Origin: Gemmatimonadaceae bacterium
Lineage (GTDB): Bacteria; Gemmatimonadota; Gemmatimonadetes; Gemmatimonadales; Gemmatimonadaceae
NCBI GenBank assembly: GCA_013697785.1
Contig: JACCWE010000164.1
Span: 1-64,000, forward strand
Length of the DNA: 64,000 nt
Direction: 5' to 3'
The notes beneath the pieces were generated by a model, which worked only from the letters and a program-made list of their open reading frames with translations, searched no databases and was not told the origin of the DNA. Both the position numbers and the translations under genes were made by a program. Positions within the stretch are counted from its first letter, which is position 1; the number at the start of each line of letters is the position of its first letter. Of this stretch, positions 54,262 through 62,544 are shown piece after piece.

Positions 54262-54480
54262 ATGGCCACAAAGCACTTCAAGGTTGGTGATCACGTCAGT
54301 TGGAATTCGGAGGCTGGTCACGTGAGCGGCACGATTAGCAAAGTGATCACATCGCAGATTGAGTTCAAAGGCTACAAAGTGCATGCGAGCAAAGATGAAC
54401 CGCAGTATGAGATCAAGAGCGACAAGTCCGATCATATTGCGATGCACAAGGGCTCCGCGCTCAAGAAACTCTCCAGCTGA
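54262..54480 (+). CDS. Second hypervirulence-associated TUDOR domain protein (DUF2945)
   Basis: A 72-residue protein: FKVGDHVSWNSEAGHVSGTI then SKVITSQIEFKGYKVHASKD and EPQYEIKSDKSDHIAMHKGS with ALKKLSS. It is a closer match to the standard DUF2945 pattern (GDxVxWNxxxGxxxGTI and YxV/IxSD) than the 51338 copy. It starts at ATG 54262 and is followed 17 bp later by the glycosylase gene. Small basic TUDOR proteins often accompany stress genes; the mechanism is unknown. Confidence 0.8.
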   Translation: MATKHFKVGDHVSWNSEAGHVSGTISKVITSQIEFKGYKVHASKDEPQYEIKSDKSDHIAMHKGSALKKLSS

Positions 54481-54497
54481 GGCGCCGCGCGCCGGGA

Positions 54498-55082
54498 ATG
54501 CGATCGCCACCGGAAGGGCGCGCGCCAAAGGCTGCAGACCTGCGCGCAGCAGCCGGGCGTCGCATACCTGACCTCGTCGTACCCGACCTGACGGTTCTTT
54601 TCTGCGGCATCAACCCGGGGCTTTACTCCGCAGCCACGAAGCATCACTTTGCACGGCCGGGCAACCGCTTCTGGCCGGCGTTGCATCTGGCGGGATTCAC
54701 GGATCGATTGCTGGCTCCGCACGAAACCGACGCGCTGCTCGAGTCGGGTTATGGGATCACGAGCCTCGTTCGCCGTGCCACCGCGACCGCCCGCGAAGTC
54801 GCTCCATCGGAGCTCATCGCCGGCAGACGCAGGCTCAATCGGCTCGTACGCGCGAACCGTCCACAATGGATCGCTGTGTTGGGAGTCGGCGCCTACCGCA
54901 CGGCTTTTCGCGACCCGCGAGCGGAAGTCGGTCCGCAGCCAAACTCGCCGCTCGGTACACGCATCTGGGTCTTACCAAGCCCGAGCGGCGCGAACGGAAG
55001 TTATCCGCTCGTCGATCTCGTCCGCGAGCTACGCGCATTTCGTGCTGCGATCGGATCGTGCCCTCCGCGCTCACGGAGCTGA
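54498..55082 (+). CDS. mug: Mismatch-specific uracil-DNA glycosylase (Mug/TDG family)
   Basis: A 194-residue uracil-DNA glycosylase of the Mug/TDG branch: VLFCGINPGLYSAATKHHFA then RPGNRFWPALHLAGF, with the catalytic Asn in GINPG. The strand IAVLGVGAYRTAF and the motif WVLPSPSGANGSYPL (NPSGxN type) complete the active site. It excises uracil or thymine mismatched with G. An N-terminal 28-residue extension is Arg/Ala rich. It overlaps nothing and ends the stress cluster, 29 bp before the tRNA remnant. Confidence 0.87.
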   Translation: MRSPPEGRAPKAADLRAAAGRRIPDLVVPDLTVLFCGINPGLYSAATKHHFARPGNRFWPALHLAGFTDRLLAPHETDALLESGYGITSLVRRATATAREVAPSELIAGRRRLNRLVRANRPQWIAVLGVGAYRTAFRDPRAEVGPQPNSPLGTRIWVLPSPSGANGSYPLVDLVRELRAFRAAIGSCPPRSRS

Positions 55083-55110
55083 AGCGCTCTATGTCGTTGT
55101 CCCACTTGAG

Positions 55111-55157
55111 TGGCCAGGGAGGGAATTGCACCCCCGACACGCGGATTGTCAGTCCGG
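55111..55157 (-). tRNA. 3' half of a tRNA-Val(GAC)-like gene
   Basis: On the minus strand the bases fold as an anticodon arm with loop CTGACAA (anticodon GAC; 55146-55152) and a 5-bp stem with one C-C mismatch. A five-base variable loop GTGTC follows, then a T arm with stem GGGGG/CCCTC and loop TGCAATT, then the acceptor strand CCTGGCC and discriminator A (55111). The T loop has a G instead of the usual second T. No matching 5' acceptor GGCCAGG or D arm lies upstream. It is therefore a half tRNA, as left by site-specific integration into a tRNA 3' end. Confidence 0.55.
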
Positions 55158-55239
55158 TCCCATGCGGACGCGAAAGTATTTAATCGACATCGCACGGCGC
55201 CGGGCTGCCCGGCCGGCGGCCTGCGTCGAAGCTGCGCTT

Positions 55240-58200
55240 TCATAGATCCTGCAACGTCGACCATTCCTTCCACAGCGAGTAAATCGCCGGAATCACCACG
55301 AGTGTAAGAATCGTGCTCGTGATCATCCCTCCGACCATCGGAGCCGCAATCCGCTTCATGACATCAGCGCCGGTGCCCTGACTCCAGAGAATCGGAAGCA
55401 GGCCGGCGGTGATCGCGGTGACCGTCATCATTTTGGGACGGACGCGCCCCACCGCCCCATCGAGCACGGCCGCGTTGATGTCGTCGCGAGTGCGGAGCAA
55501 CCCTCGCTCGCCACGTGCTCTGAACGCCTGATCGAGATACAGAAGCATGATGACCCCTGTCTCGGCGGCGACGCCAGCCAACGCGATGAAGCCGATAGCG
55601 ACGGCGACGCTAAGGTTGTAGTGTAGGAGCCAGACTAACCACACGCCGCCGACGAGCGAGAATGGCAACGAGAGCATCACCATCGCGCTCTCGGTTACGC
55701 TGCCGAAGTTGAGATAGAGGAGCAGAAAGATGATGGCGAGCGTGAGCGGAACCACCACGCGCAGCCGCTCGTCCGCGCGCTGCATCGCTTCGAACTGTCC
55801 CGACCACTCGAGCCGATAGCCGGGCGGCAGTCTCAATTTCTGCTCCAGCACGTGCTTCGCATCGGCTACGTATCCGCCCACATCGCGTCCGCGCACATCC
55901 ACGTACACGACGTTGTTCGGGTAGCCACCCTCTGATTTGATGAGCGTGGCCCCTTTTACGATCTCGACCTTCGCGAGCTGTCCAAGCGAGACCTGTGCGC
56001 CGGACGAAGTGGCAACGAGCGTACTGCGGATCTCCTCGGGATTCTCGCGCAACGCGCGGGGATAGCGAACGAGCACGCTATAGCGCTCACGACCCTTGAT
56101 CACCTGTCCCGCCTCTATTCCTCCCACCGCGGTGCTCGCGGCGATCAGTACCGCATCGGCAGTGAGCCCGAAGCGCGCCGCAGCGGCGCGATCGACGGTG
56201 ATATCGATATAGCGACCACCTTCGATTCGCTCCGCGAATACCGTGTTGGTTCCCGAGACAGTGGGCAGAATTCCTTCGATCTGCTTGCCTATTGCGTCGA
56301 GCGTGTCGAGCGACGGACCGTAGATTTTGATGCCGACGGGTGTCTTGATGCCCGTCGCCAACATGTCGAGCCGGTTCTTGATCGGCATGGACCACATGTT
56401 GCCGACGCCGGGAGTCTTCACCGTCGCGTTGGCCTCGCTCACGATCGAGTCGTAGCTCACTCCGGGACGCCACGCTTCTTTCTCCTTGAGGATCGCAATG
56501 GTCTCGATCATTGACATCGGCGCCATGTCCGTCGCGGTTTGCGCGCGTCCGATCTTGCCGAGGACCATCTGAACTTCCGGGATCCTGGCCAGCGCGGCGT
56601 CGCGCTGCGTAAGGATCTGCTTCGCTTCGCCCGTGCCCACCCCAGGGAACAAGCTCGGCATGTCCATGATACTCCCCTCGTTCAATGGGGGCATGAATTC
56701 GCTTCCAAGTCCTGCCCACGGGAAGATCGTGACCACGAGCACGAGGACCGCCGTGATGATCGTTGGCCAACGATGCCGGAGCACGAAGTCGATGACCGGG
56801 GAGTAGACGCGGACGAGAAGGCGATTGACCGGATTGGCTGCTTCCGGCTTGACGCCCTTGCGAATGAACATGCCCATCAATACCGGCACGAGCGTAATCG
56901 AGAGCAGCGCTGCCGATGCCATCGAGAGCGTCTTCGTCCACGCCAGTGGCTTGAACAGTCGGCCCTCCTGATCTTCGAGCGCGAACACGGGAAGAAAGGA
57001 AACCGTAATGATGAGCAGCGAGACGAAGAGCGAGGGACCCACTTCCGTGGCGGATTTGACGACGAGATCCCAATGAGTGAGCGACGGAGCATCGCCGTCG
57101 TCGTGTCTCGATTCGCGCTCTATGTGCTTATGCAGGTTCTCCACCATCACGATCGCGGCGTCAATCATCGCGCCGATTGCGATCGCGATCCCGCCGAGAC
57201 TCATGATGTTCGCGTTGAGGCCGATCACGCGCATCGCGAGCAAGGCCATCAACACGCCCAATGGCAGCGTCACAATGGCGACCAGCGCGCTCGAGAAGTG
57301 AAGAAGAAAGATCATCGTCACGAACGCGACGATGATGGACTCTTCCACCAGCTTGCTCTTGAGGGTCTGAATGGCGCGCTCGATGAGACTCGAACGATCG
57401 TAGCCCGCGATGAACGTGACGCCCACGGGCAAGGCGCGCTGCACCTCCGCGATCTTCGCCTTGACCCGCCGGATAACGGCGAGCGGATTCTCGCCGTAGC
57501 GCATGACGACCCACCCGGTGACGATCTCGCCCTTTCCGTTCAGCTCCGCGATGCCGCGCCGAATCTCGGGTCCGAGCTGCACATTCGCTACATCGCCCAC
57601 GATGATCGGGGATCTGGCAGAGCTGGACCCGATGACCACTGCGCGGATATCATCGAGGCTGCTGAATCGGCCACGGCCCCGAACGACGTACTCATTGCCG
57701 CTCATCTCCAACACGCGCCCGCCCACATCCATGTTTGACGCGCGCACGGCCTGCGTGACTCGCTCGAGTGGGATGCCGAACGCGAGCAGCCTCGCAGGAT
57801 CGACTTCCACCTGATACTGCTTCTCGAATCCACCGAACGACGCAATCTCTGCCACGCCCGGCACGGCCGTCAGTGCCGGTCGAATCGTCCAGTCCTGCAG
57901 GCTCCGCAGCTCCGCGAGGTTCAACGTCCCGCTCGTGTCGGCGACGATGTACTGCATCACCCACCCCACGCCCGTCGCGTCCGGACCGAGCGTCGTCGTT
58001 GCGCCTTGGGGGAGCTTCTCCCGCACGGAGCTCAGATACTCGAGCACCCTTGACCGCGCCCAATAGAGGTCGGTGCCATCCTCGAACACTACGTATACCG
58101 CCGACAATCCGAACTGGCTCATCCCGCGCACCACTTTCGTGTGTGGCACCTTGAGCATCTCGGTCTCGAGCGGGTAGGTCACCTGATCCTCGACGAGCTG

Positions 58201-58374
58201 CGGGCCCTGTCCTGGCCACTCGGTCATCACGATCACCTGCACGTCGGAGAGATCGGGAATCGCGTCGACTGGAGTGCTGAGCATCGCGCCGATCCCTGCA
58301 ACGACAATCGCAGCAGTCGCGAGAAGAACGAGCAGCTTGTGGTTCACCGACCACTCAATGATGCGCGCGAGCAT
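55240..58374 (-). CDS. cusA: CusA/CzcA-type heavy-metal RND efflux pump
   Basis: A 1044-residue RND pump of the Cu(I)/Ag(I) type. The N-terminal helix NHKLLVLLATAAIVVAGIG opens it. The pump carries SLGGIAIAIGAMIDAAIVMV (TM4 with charged residues for proton relay), ALAGVAAETGVIMLLYLDQA, and the Met-rich binding segment APMSMIETIAILKE with GVGNMWSMPIKNRLDMLATG. The Met triad of CusA (three Met in these loops) is conserved. It drives periplasmic Cu(I)/Ag(I) export through CusC with CusB. It is the last gene of the cusCBA unit, 5 bp after cusB. Confidence 0.92.
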   Translation of the reverse strand: MLARIIEWSVNHKLLVLLATAAIVVAGIGAMLSTPVDAIPDLSDVQVIVMTEWPGQGPQLVEDQVTYPLETEMLKVPHTKVVRGMSQFGLSAVYVVFEDGTDLYWARSRVLEYLSSVREKLPQGATTTLGPDATGVGWVMQYIVADTSGTLNLAELRSLQDWTIRPALTAVPGVAEIASFGGFEKQYQVEVDPARLLAFGIPLERVTQAVRASNMDVGGRVLEMSGNEYVVRGRGRFSSLDDIRAVVIGSSSARSPIIVGDVANVQLGPEIRRGIAELNGKGEIVTGWVVMRYGENPLAVIRRVKAKIAEVQRALPVGVTFIAGYDRSSLIERAIQTLKSKLVEESIIVAFVTMIFLLHFSSALVAIVTLPLGVLMALLAMRVIGLNANIMSLGGIAIAIGAMIDAAIVMVENLHKHIERESRHDDGDAPSLTHWDLVVKSATEVGPSLFVSLLIITVSFLPVFALEDQEGRLFKPLAWTKTLSMASAALLSITLVPVLMGMFIRKGVKPEAANPVNRLLVRVYSPVIDFVLRHRWPTIITAVLVLVVTIFPWAGLGSEFMPPLNEGSIMDMPSLFPGVGTGEAKQILTQRDAALARIPEVQMVLGKIGRAQTATDMAPMSMIETIAILKEKEAWRPGVSYDSIVSEANATVKTPGVGNMWSMPIKNRLDMLATGIKTPVGIKIYGPSLDTLDAIGKQIEGILPTVSGTNTVFAERIEGGRYIDITVDRAAAARFGLTADAVLIAASTAVGGIEAGQVIKGRERYSVLVRYPRALRENPEEIRSTLVATSSGAQVSLGQLAKVEIVKGATLIKSEGGYPNNVVYVDVRGRDVGGYVADAKHVLEQKLRLPPGYRLEWSGQFEAMQRADERLRVVVPLTLAIIFLLLYLNFGSVTESAMVMLSLPFSLVGGVWLVWLLHYNLSVAVAIGFIALAGVAAETGVIMLLYLDQAFRARGERGLLRTRDDINAAVLDGAVGRVRPKMMTVTAITAGLLPILWSQGTGADVMKRIAAPMVGGMITSTILTLVVIPAIYSLWKEWSTLQDL

Positions 58375-58379
58375 GCCGG

Positions 58380-59765
58380 CTACCTCCGATTCGGGGACAT
58401 TGGCATCCCCTTCATGGTGGTATCACGGACGCTTGGTCCTTTCACCCGGGCGCCCCTGTCGTTCATGCCCGATTCCCCCGGGGCTGGCGCTGTCATCCCG
58501 GGCATGCTCTGCATGTCCTGCGCATTCGGAATGTCGCTCGTGCCTCGCTGCCCGATCATGCCTCGCATCACTTCGCCGAGATTCGATTCCGAGTCGAGGA
58601 GAAATTGCGCAGACGTCACCACGCGCTGGCCGGTCGTAAGGCCGTCGACTACTTCGGTAAAGTCTCCCGTCTCGCGGCCGAGCTGGACTGCCTGCGGCTC
58701 GAGTCGCCCGCCGCCCTTGTCGACGAAGACGAGCGCGCGGTCGCCGGTGCGCAGCACCGCCGAGCTCGGGACAGTGAGTGCGGTGCGCGAGGGCGTCGTG
58801 AGCGCGACGGTCGCGTACATGCCGGGCATGAGACGCCCGCTGCGATTGGGCACCTCGATGCGGGCGCGCATGGACCGCGAGGCGGAATCGAGCGTCGGGT
58901 ATACGTACGCAACGCGGCCCGCGAGAGGAGCTCCGGGATACCCGGCGAATTGCACCGATGCCGTGGAACCTACGCGCACCGCACCGACATCAGCCTCACG
59001 CAGCGCGACATCGACCCACACCTCCGAAAGATCGGCGATGTCGTACAGCATCTGCCCCGGCTGAATCGCCTGCCCTTGCACGACGTTCTTCTGGAGCACC
59101 ACGCCCGACGCCGGTGCATGAAGTGTGAGCGAGCGTCTCGCTTTCCCGGTTCGCAGAATGTCCTCGATCTGCGCACCTGATATGTCCCAGAGCTCGAGGC
59201 GACGACGCGCAGCAGCGACCAGATCGATGCTTGCTCCCGGCGCTCCCGGCACGGAGCTCCCGCGGACACTCCTCGCGAAGTTTCCGGCGACCAGGAGCTC
59301 CTGCTCGGCGGCGACGAGCTCCGGCGAGTAGACATCCAGCATCGGCTGGGCACGCCGCACACGCTGCCCAGTCTGATCGACGTAGAGTCGCTCCACGTAT
59401 CCACCGATCTTGAGAACAACCTGCGATCGCCTCGCTTCATCCACTGTCACGGTGCCGACCGTTCGCACCGTGCTCTCGAGCGTACGTCGTTCCACGGTGC
59501 CGAAGGTGATGCCGAACTGTCGGATCTGACTCGCGGTGATCTGGATGGCATTCCCGTCACTGCTGGGGGCTGCACCCGTCTGCATGCCCCCCATGTCGTG
59601 ACCGGACGAGGGCGTTGATGAGACAGCCGTGGAGGTGGTCGAATGGCGGCGGCCGAGCACGAACACAGTGATCGCGCCAGCCGTGAGTAGCCCCGTGATG
59701 ATCCACAAACGCCAGCGTCGAGCCAGTGACGCACTCATCGCCGATTCGTTCGTCGGCATAGTCAT
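58380..59765 (-). CDS. cusB: CusB-type membrane fusion (adaptor) protein
   Basis: A 461-residue periplasmic adaptor. A short cytoplasmic tail and one helix (RLWIITGLLTAGAITVFVLG) anchor it. A His/Met-rich linker (STPSSGHDMGGMQTGAAP) leads to the barrel-sandwich hybrid region, VVLKIGGYVERLYVDQTGQR, the alpha hairpin and the beta-barrel DLSEVWVDVALREADVGAVR. The C-terminal tail is Met-rich (MQSMPGMTAPAPGESGM and MKGMPMS), matching CusB metal delivery. It connects CusA with CusC. Its ATG overlaps the cusC stop (59762-59765, ATGA). Confidence 0.9.
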   Translation of the reverse strand: MTMPTNESAMSASLARRWRLWIITGLLTAGAITVFVLGRRHSTTSTAVSSTPSSGHDMGGMQTGAAPSSDGNAIQITASQIRQFGITFGTVERRTLESTVRTVGTVTVDEARRSQVVLKIGGYVERLYVDQTGQRVRRAQPMLDVYSPELVAAEQELLVAGNFARSVRGSSVPGAPGASIDLVAAARRRLELWDISGAQIEDILRTGKARRSLTLHAPASGVVLQKNVVQGQAIQPGQMLYDIADLSEVWVDVALREADVGAVRVGSTASVQFAGYPGAPLAGRVAYVYPTLDSASRSMRARIEVPNRSGRLMPGMYATVALTTPSRTALTVPSSAVLRTGDRALVFVDKGGGRLEPQAVQLGRETGDFTEVVDGLTTGQRVVTSAQFLLDSESNLGEVMRGMIGQRGTSDIPNAQDMQSMPGMTAPAPGESGMNDRGARVKGPSVRDTTMKGMPMSPNRR

Positions 59766-61159
59766 CGCAGCACCTCCGCACCAACGGTGCGACGTAGAGT
59801 CGCGAGCGACTTCGCAAAGTCGGTAAGCGATAGCCAGTATGCGGTCTCGATCGTGAACAAGCTGGCCTGTGCATCGATCACCGACGAGAAGGCTACACGG
59901 CCCACTTGATAACTCGCCGTCGCTGAGGCGAGCGTGGCGCGCGCTTGTGGGATAATGGCGCTCATGGACAGCGCGAGCTGGGTACGAGAACGCTCGACGT
60001 CGCTCACGCTCGTTGCGATCTCGGCTTTGAGAGAATCGACGGCGGAGCGATGCTCCGCTTCGAGCGCCTCCAAGTCCGCATGCGCAGCGGCGCTCTCTGC
60101 ATCCTGCTTCCGTCCTCGTTGTAAAGGAATCGGGATCGATACCACCGCCGAGATCATGTCGCTTCTGTCTCGACGCTCCCCGTACTGAAGCGACACATCG
60201 AAATCCGGGAGGCGCGCCTTTCTCGCGAGCTCCGCGCGCGCCGCTTGCGCCTGGATCTCGGCCTCGTGTGCCTGCAGCATCGGACTGAATAGGACGGCGA
60301 GCGCCTGGAGTGAGTCCAAAGGCAGAAGCGGCGAATCCGCGGCCCTGGCGCCGAGGACAGCCGAGGTGAAGTGCACCCCCTCGGCCGAATCCGGAACCGC
60401 CGCACGTGCGACGCGATCCGGAATCGACGCGTCGGGAACGGGAATGTCGCTCGGCCGGTCGAGCGCGGCGTTGAGCCGAGCGAGCGTCGCATGTCTCGCC
60501 TCCACAAGGCCCGATGCCTGGCTGCTCAGGCGCGCCGCTTCAGTCTGCACGCGCAAGAGGTCCGCTTGCATGCCTCTTCCAGCGGTGTACTGCGCTTCCG
60601 TCACCTTGGCGAGGCCACCCAGCACCGCCTGATTGCGCGACACGATCTCCATGGCGCGGTCGAGAAAAGCAAGATCGTAGTACGCGTCCTCCACCGTTTG
60701 TGTGACGTGCAGACGCGAGGCAGCTACCAACGCCTGCGCGGCACGGGCCTCGTCGGTCGCCGCTCGTGTGCGGAGTCCAAGTTTTCCCGGATACGGCAGC
60801 GACTGCGAGATGCCAACCATCTTCATTGTCATGAAATCCGAAAACCCCGGCTGGCTCACGGGAAAGTTCAGAAGGCCAGCCATGAGAATCGGATCAGGAC
60901 GCGCACCCGCTGGCGAGATCCGCGTGCGTACCGCCTGAGCGTGCGCCGCGGCCGCGGTGATCGTCGGGTTGGCTTCGAGCGCGACGGCGAGGAGGGAATC
61001 GAGTGCCGGCGCCGGGCGATTCGCTCGTCGACCGGTCGCATCGCTGCTCGGCGCCGTTGTCACTACCTGGGCACCGAGTGCAACTGTGCACAGCGCGCTG
61101 ACAAGCGACAGATGGACTGCCGCCGATGAAAAAGACAAAATGGATGACATGACCCGCAT
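59762..61159 (-). CDS. cusC: CusC/TolC-like outer membrane efflux protein
   Basis: A 465-residue outer membrane channel with a signal peptide (VHLSLVSALCTVALGAQ). The paired helical repeats of the TolC fold include LAVALEANPTITAAAAHAQA, LGLRTRAATDEARAAQALVA, and in the second half LARKARLPDFDVSLQYGERR then SDVERSRTQLALSMSAIIPQ. The product forms a trimeric exit duct for the pump. ATG 61159 is used; an internal ATG at 61150 is possible. It leads the cusCBA transcript after the small Met/Cys protein. Confidence 0.88.
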   Translation of the reverse strand: MRVMSSILSFSSAAVHLSLVSALCTVALGAQVVTTAPSSDATGRRANRPAPALDSLLAVALEANPTITAAAAHAQAVRTRISPAGARPDPILMAGLLNFPVSQPGFSDFMTMKMVGISQSLPYPGKLGLRTRAATDEARAAQALVAASRLHVTQTVEDAYYDLAFLDRAMEIVSRNQAVLGGLAKVTEAQYTAGRGMQADLLRVQTEAARLSSQASGLVEARHATLARLNAALDRPSDIPVPDASIPDRVARAAVPDSAEGVHFTSAVLGARAADSPLLPLDSLQALAVLFSPMLQAHEAEIQAQAARAELARKARLPDFDVSLQYGERRDRSDMISAVVSIPIPLQRGRKQDAESAAAHADLEALEAEHRSAVDSLKAEIATSVSDVERSRTQLALSMSAIIPQARATLASATASYQVGRVAFSSVIDAQASLFTIETAYWLSLTDFAKSLATLRRTVGAEVLR

Positions 61160-61313
61160 CGCAGAAGTTCAAAAAGACGCACGACGGTCGCGTGGCGCGA
61201 TGCGATCGTGCGAGACTCCGCACCGAAGCCTCGTGTGCAAGGCGGTCAGGTGCGGCTCACGAGTGCCGGGCAGCGATTCTGAGTGCGCATGCCGGCGTAC
61301 GACGTGTGAGGAA

Positions 61314-61715
61314 CTACGCTCGAGGCGGAGGAAGCTCGGGAGGTGTGCTGATCGATGCTGGCGCATGCACGACGAGACACACATCATCGTGCGAGATGAC
61401 AGGCGCGGGACTCAGCGCGATCGGAGTCGAGAGCACCGCGACGGGCACGCACGGCGCCATGCCACTACAGTCTGCCGGCGCCCACGGGATGCGACAGGGC
61501 ATCTGGCGGTTCCCGGATGGATGGGTCGCATTCGACAGCGCATCGCGCAACATGGGCGTGCGCGTGGATCCCATCGCGACCATCGCTGAGGATGTGCCGT
61601 CGACCATCCCCGGCATCACTGCCGGCATCGCGCACGCGGCTCCACCCACCAGCACGAGCAGCTGAAGTGGGAGGAGGACAGCGGCGACTGCCGCGAACCG
61701 GCGCGATCGTTTCAT
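61314..61715 (-). CDS. Small secreted Met/Cys-rich protein, copper-operon linked
   Basis: A 133-residue protein with a signal peptide (AAVLLPLQLLVLVGGAACAM). The mature part is rich in Met, Cys and Pro: MPAVMPGMVDGTSSAMVAMG, MPCRIPWAPADCSGMAPCVP and ISHDDVCLVVHAPASISTPP. Four Cys and several Met are candidate Cu(I) ligands. It has no domain match. Its position just before cusC and after csoR suggests periplasmic copper binding; this is inference. A nested palindrome lies about 30-55 bp upstream. Confidence 0.6.
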   Translation of the reverse strand: MKRSRRFAAVAAVLLPLQLLVLVGGAACAMPAVMPGMVDGTSSAMVAMGSTRTPMLRDALSNATHPSGNRQMPCRIPWAPADCSGMAPCVPVAVLSTPIALSPAPVISHDDVCLVVHAPASISTPPELPPPRA

Positions 61716-61740
61716 GGTGTGGAAGCTAATAGCACGACGA

Positions 61741-61769
61741 AGGTCGGGGAGGCCCCTAATGACCTCCCT
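61741..61769. promoter_or_regulatory. Nested inverted repeats upstream of the Met/Cys-rich gene
   Basis: AGGTC (61741-61745) and GACCT (61761-61765) enclose an overlapping pair GGGAGG (61747-61752) and CCTCCC (61763-61768), spaced by 10 bp. They precede the minus-strand start at 61715 by 26-54 bp. A G-rich palindrome at this place fits a CsoR-type copper operator; no experimental match is known. Confidence 0.4.
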
Positions 61770-61871
61770 ACAGTTAAACCATTCTCAAAGAGGGATGCGC
61801 GCACGGCTGCTGCACCAAGCGGCCCGTTAGAATGGGGCGACGGTGTGCGCGTGGGGAACTCAATCGGTCGA

Positions 61872-62146
61872 TCACCGCCCCTCGTAGTCTCGCTCGCCAA
61901 TCGTGTGCCGCTTCGCTCGCCCCTCTCCCGGATGCGAAAGGGCGTCGTAGAATCGTTCGCCCTTCCCGCGAAGTTCGAGGATGAGGCCCTCGAAATCACG
62001 CGGTGTCATCTCGAGCGCGATGCTGGGCACGAGCCCCTTGAGAAGCGTGACTCTGTTAGGAGCGTGAGCGTATTCGCTTCGTGAATCAAGCGCTGCAAAC
62101 CGGCGAAGTTCAGCGCGTCCGTCTCAGGACTCGTAGTCAAATGCAT
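61872..62146 (-). pseudogene. Frameshifted paralogue of the 51885 unknown protein
   Basis: Two frames combine into one protein. The first, from ATG 62146, reads MHLTTSPETDALNFAGLQRL IHEANTLTLL. The second, from about 62055, reads RVTLLKGLVPSIALEMTPRD, FEGLILELRGKGERFYDALS and HPGEGRAKRHTIGERDYEGR to the TGA at 61872. The second part matches the 51885 protein over KGLVP, F-x-LEL-x-KG-x-RF and HPGEGR. A one-base shift near 62060 separates the parts. AAGGAG lies directly before the ATG, too close for use, so a TTG at 62140 may have been the start. It lies 13 bp after csoR. Confidence 0.6.
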
Positions 62147-62159
62147 CTCCTTGCGGTGT

Positions 62160-62522
62160 TCAGCGACTGTGCTTGTACATCAAGTCGACGAGCTCATTGT
62201 ACATGGCGTCCGCCTCTTCGCCGCCCGTGCGCATCGCCGAGGAGGCGCAGTATCGCAGGTGATTTCGCATCAACTCCCGACCCACCGCGCGCAGCGCTTC
62301 GTGTACGCTCGAGATCTGGGTAAGGATGTCCGCACAATAGCGATCGTCCTCCACCATCTTCTGCAGACCCCGCACCTGCCCCTCGATTCGGCGCAGCCGC
62401 GTAAGATTGCGCGCCTTCGCATCGGGATCCACGGCGACTGCCTTTCGTCCCGCATCCTCGGCCGCGCATCCACAGGGGGCCTGTATCACCGGCAGTACCT
62501 TCGTCGCAGTTCTCGTCGCCAT
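62160..62522 (-). CDS. csoR: CsoR family copper-sensing repressor
   Basis: A 120-residue all-helical CsoR/FrmR-type regulator: LTRLRRIEGQVRGLQKMVED, DRYCADILTQISSVHEALRA and VGRELMRNHLRYCASSAMRT. The Cu(I) site is Cys63, His88 and Cys92, the Cys-His-Cys set that defines copper sensors in the family. The first 35 residues are an extra tail with a CGC pair (Cys17, Cys19). It binds operator DNA as apo-protein and releases it when Cu(I) binds. It is 22 bp downstream of copA, in the same transcript. Confidence 0.88.
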   Translation of the reverse strand: MATRTATKVLPVIQAPCGCAAEDAGRKAVAVDPDAKARNLTRLRRIEGQVRGLQKMVEDDRYCADILTQISSVHEALRAVGRELMRNHLRYCASSAMRTGGEEADAMYNELVDLMYKHSR

Positions 62523-62544
62523 ATGCCTTGTGGTCCCCCTGGAA

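Noticed and set aside
55083-55250. Complete tRNA-Val gene
   Set aside because: The D arm and 5' acceptor strand are not present upstream, so only a 3' half is annotated.
56539-57738. 399-residue plus-strand frame opposite cusA
   Set aside because: Asp/His/Arg-rich antisense reading of conserved pump sequence.
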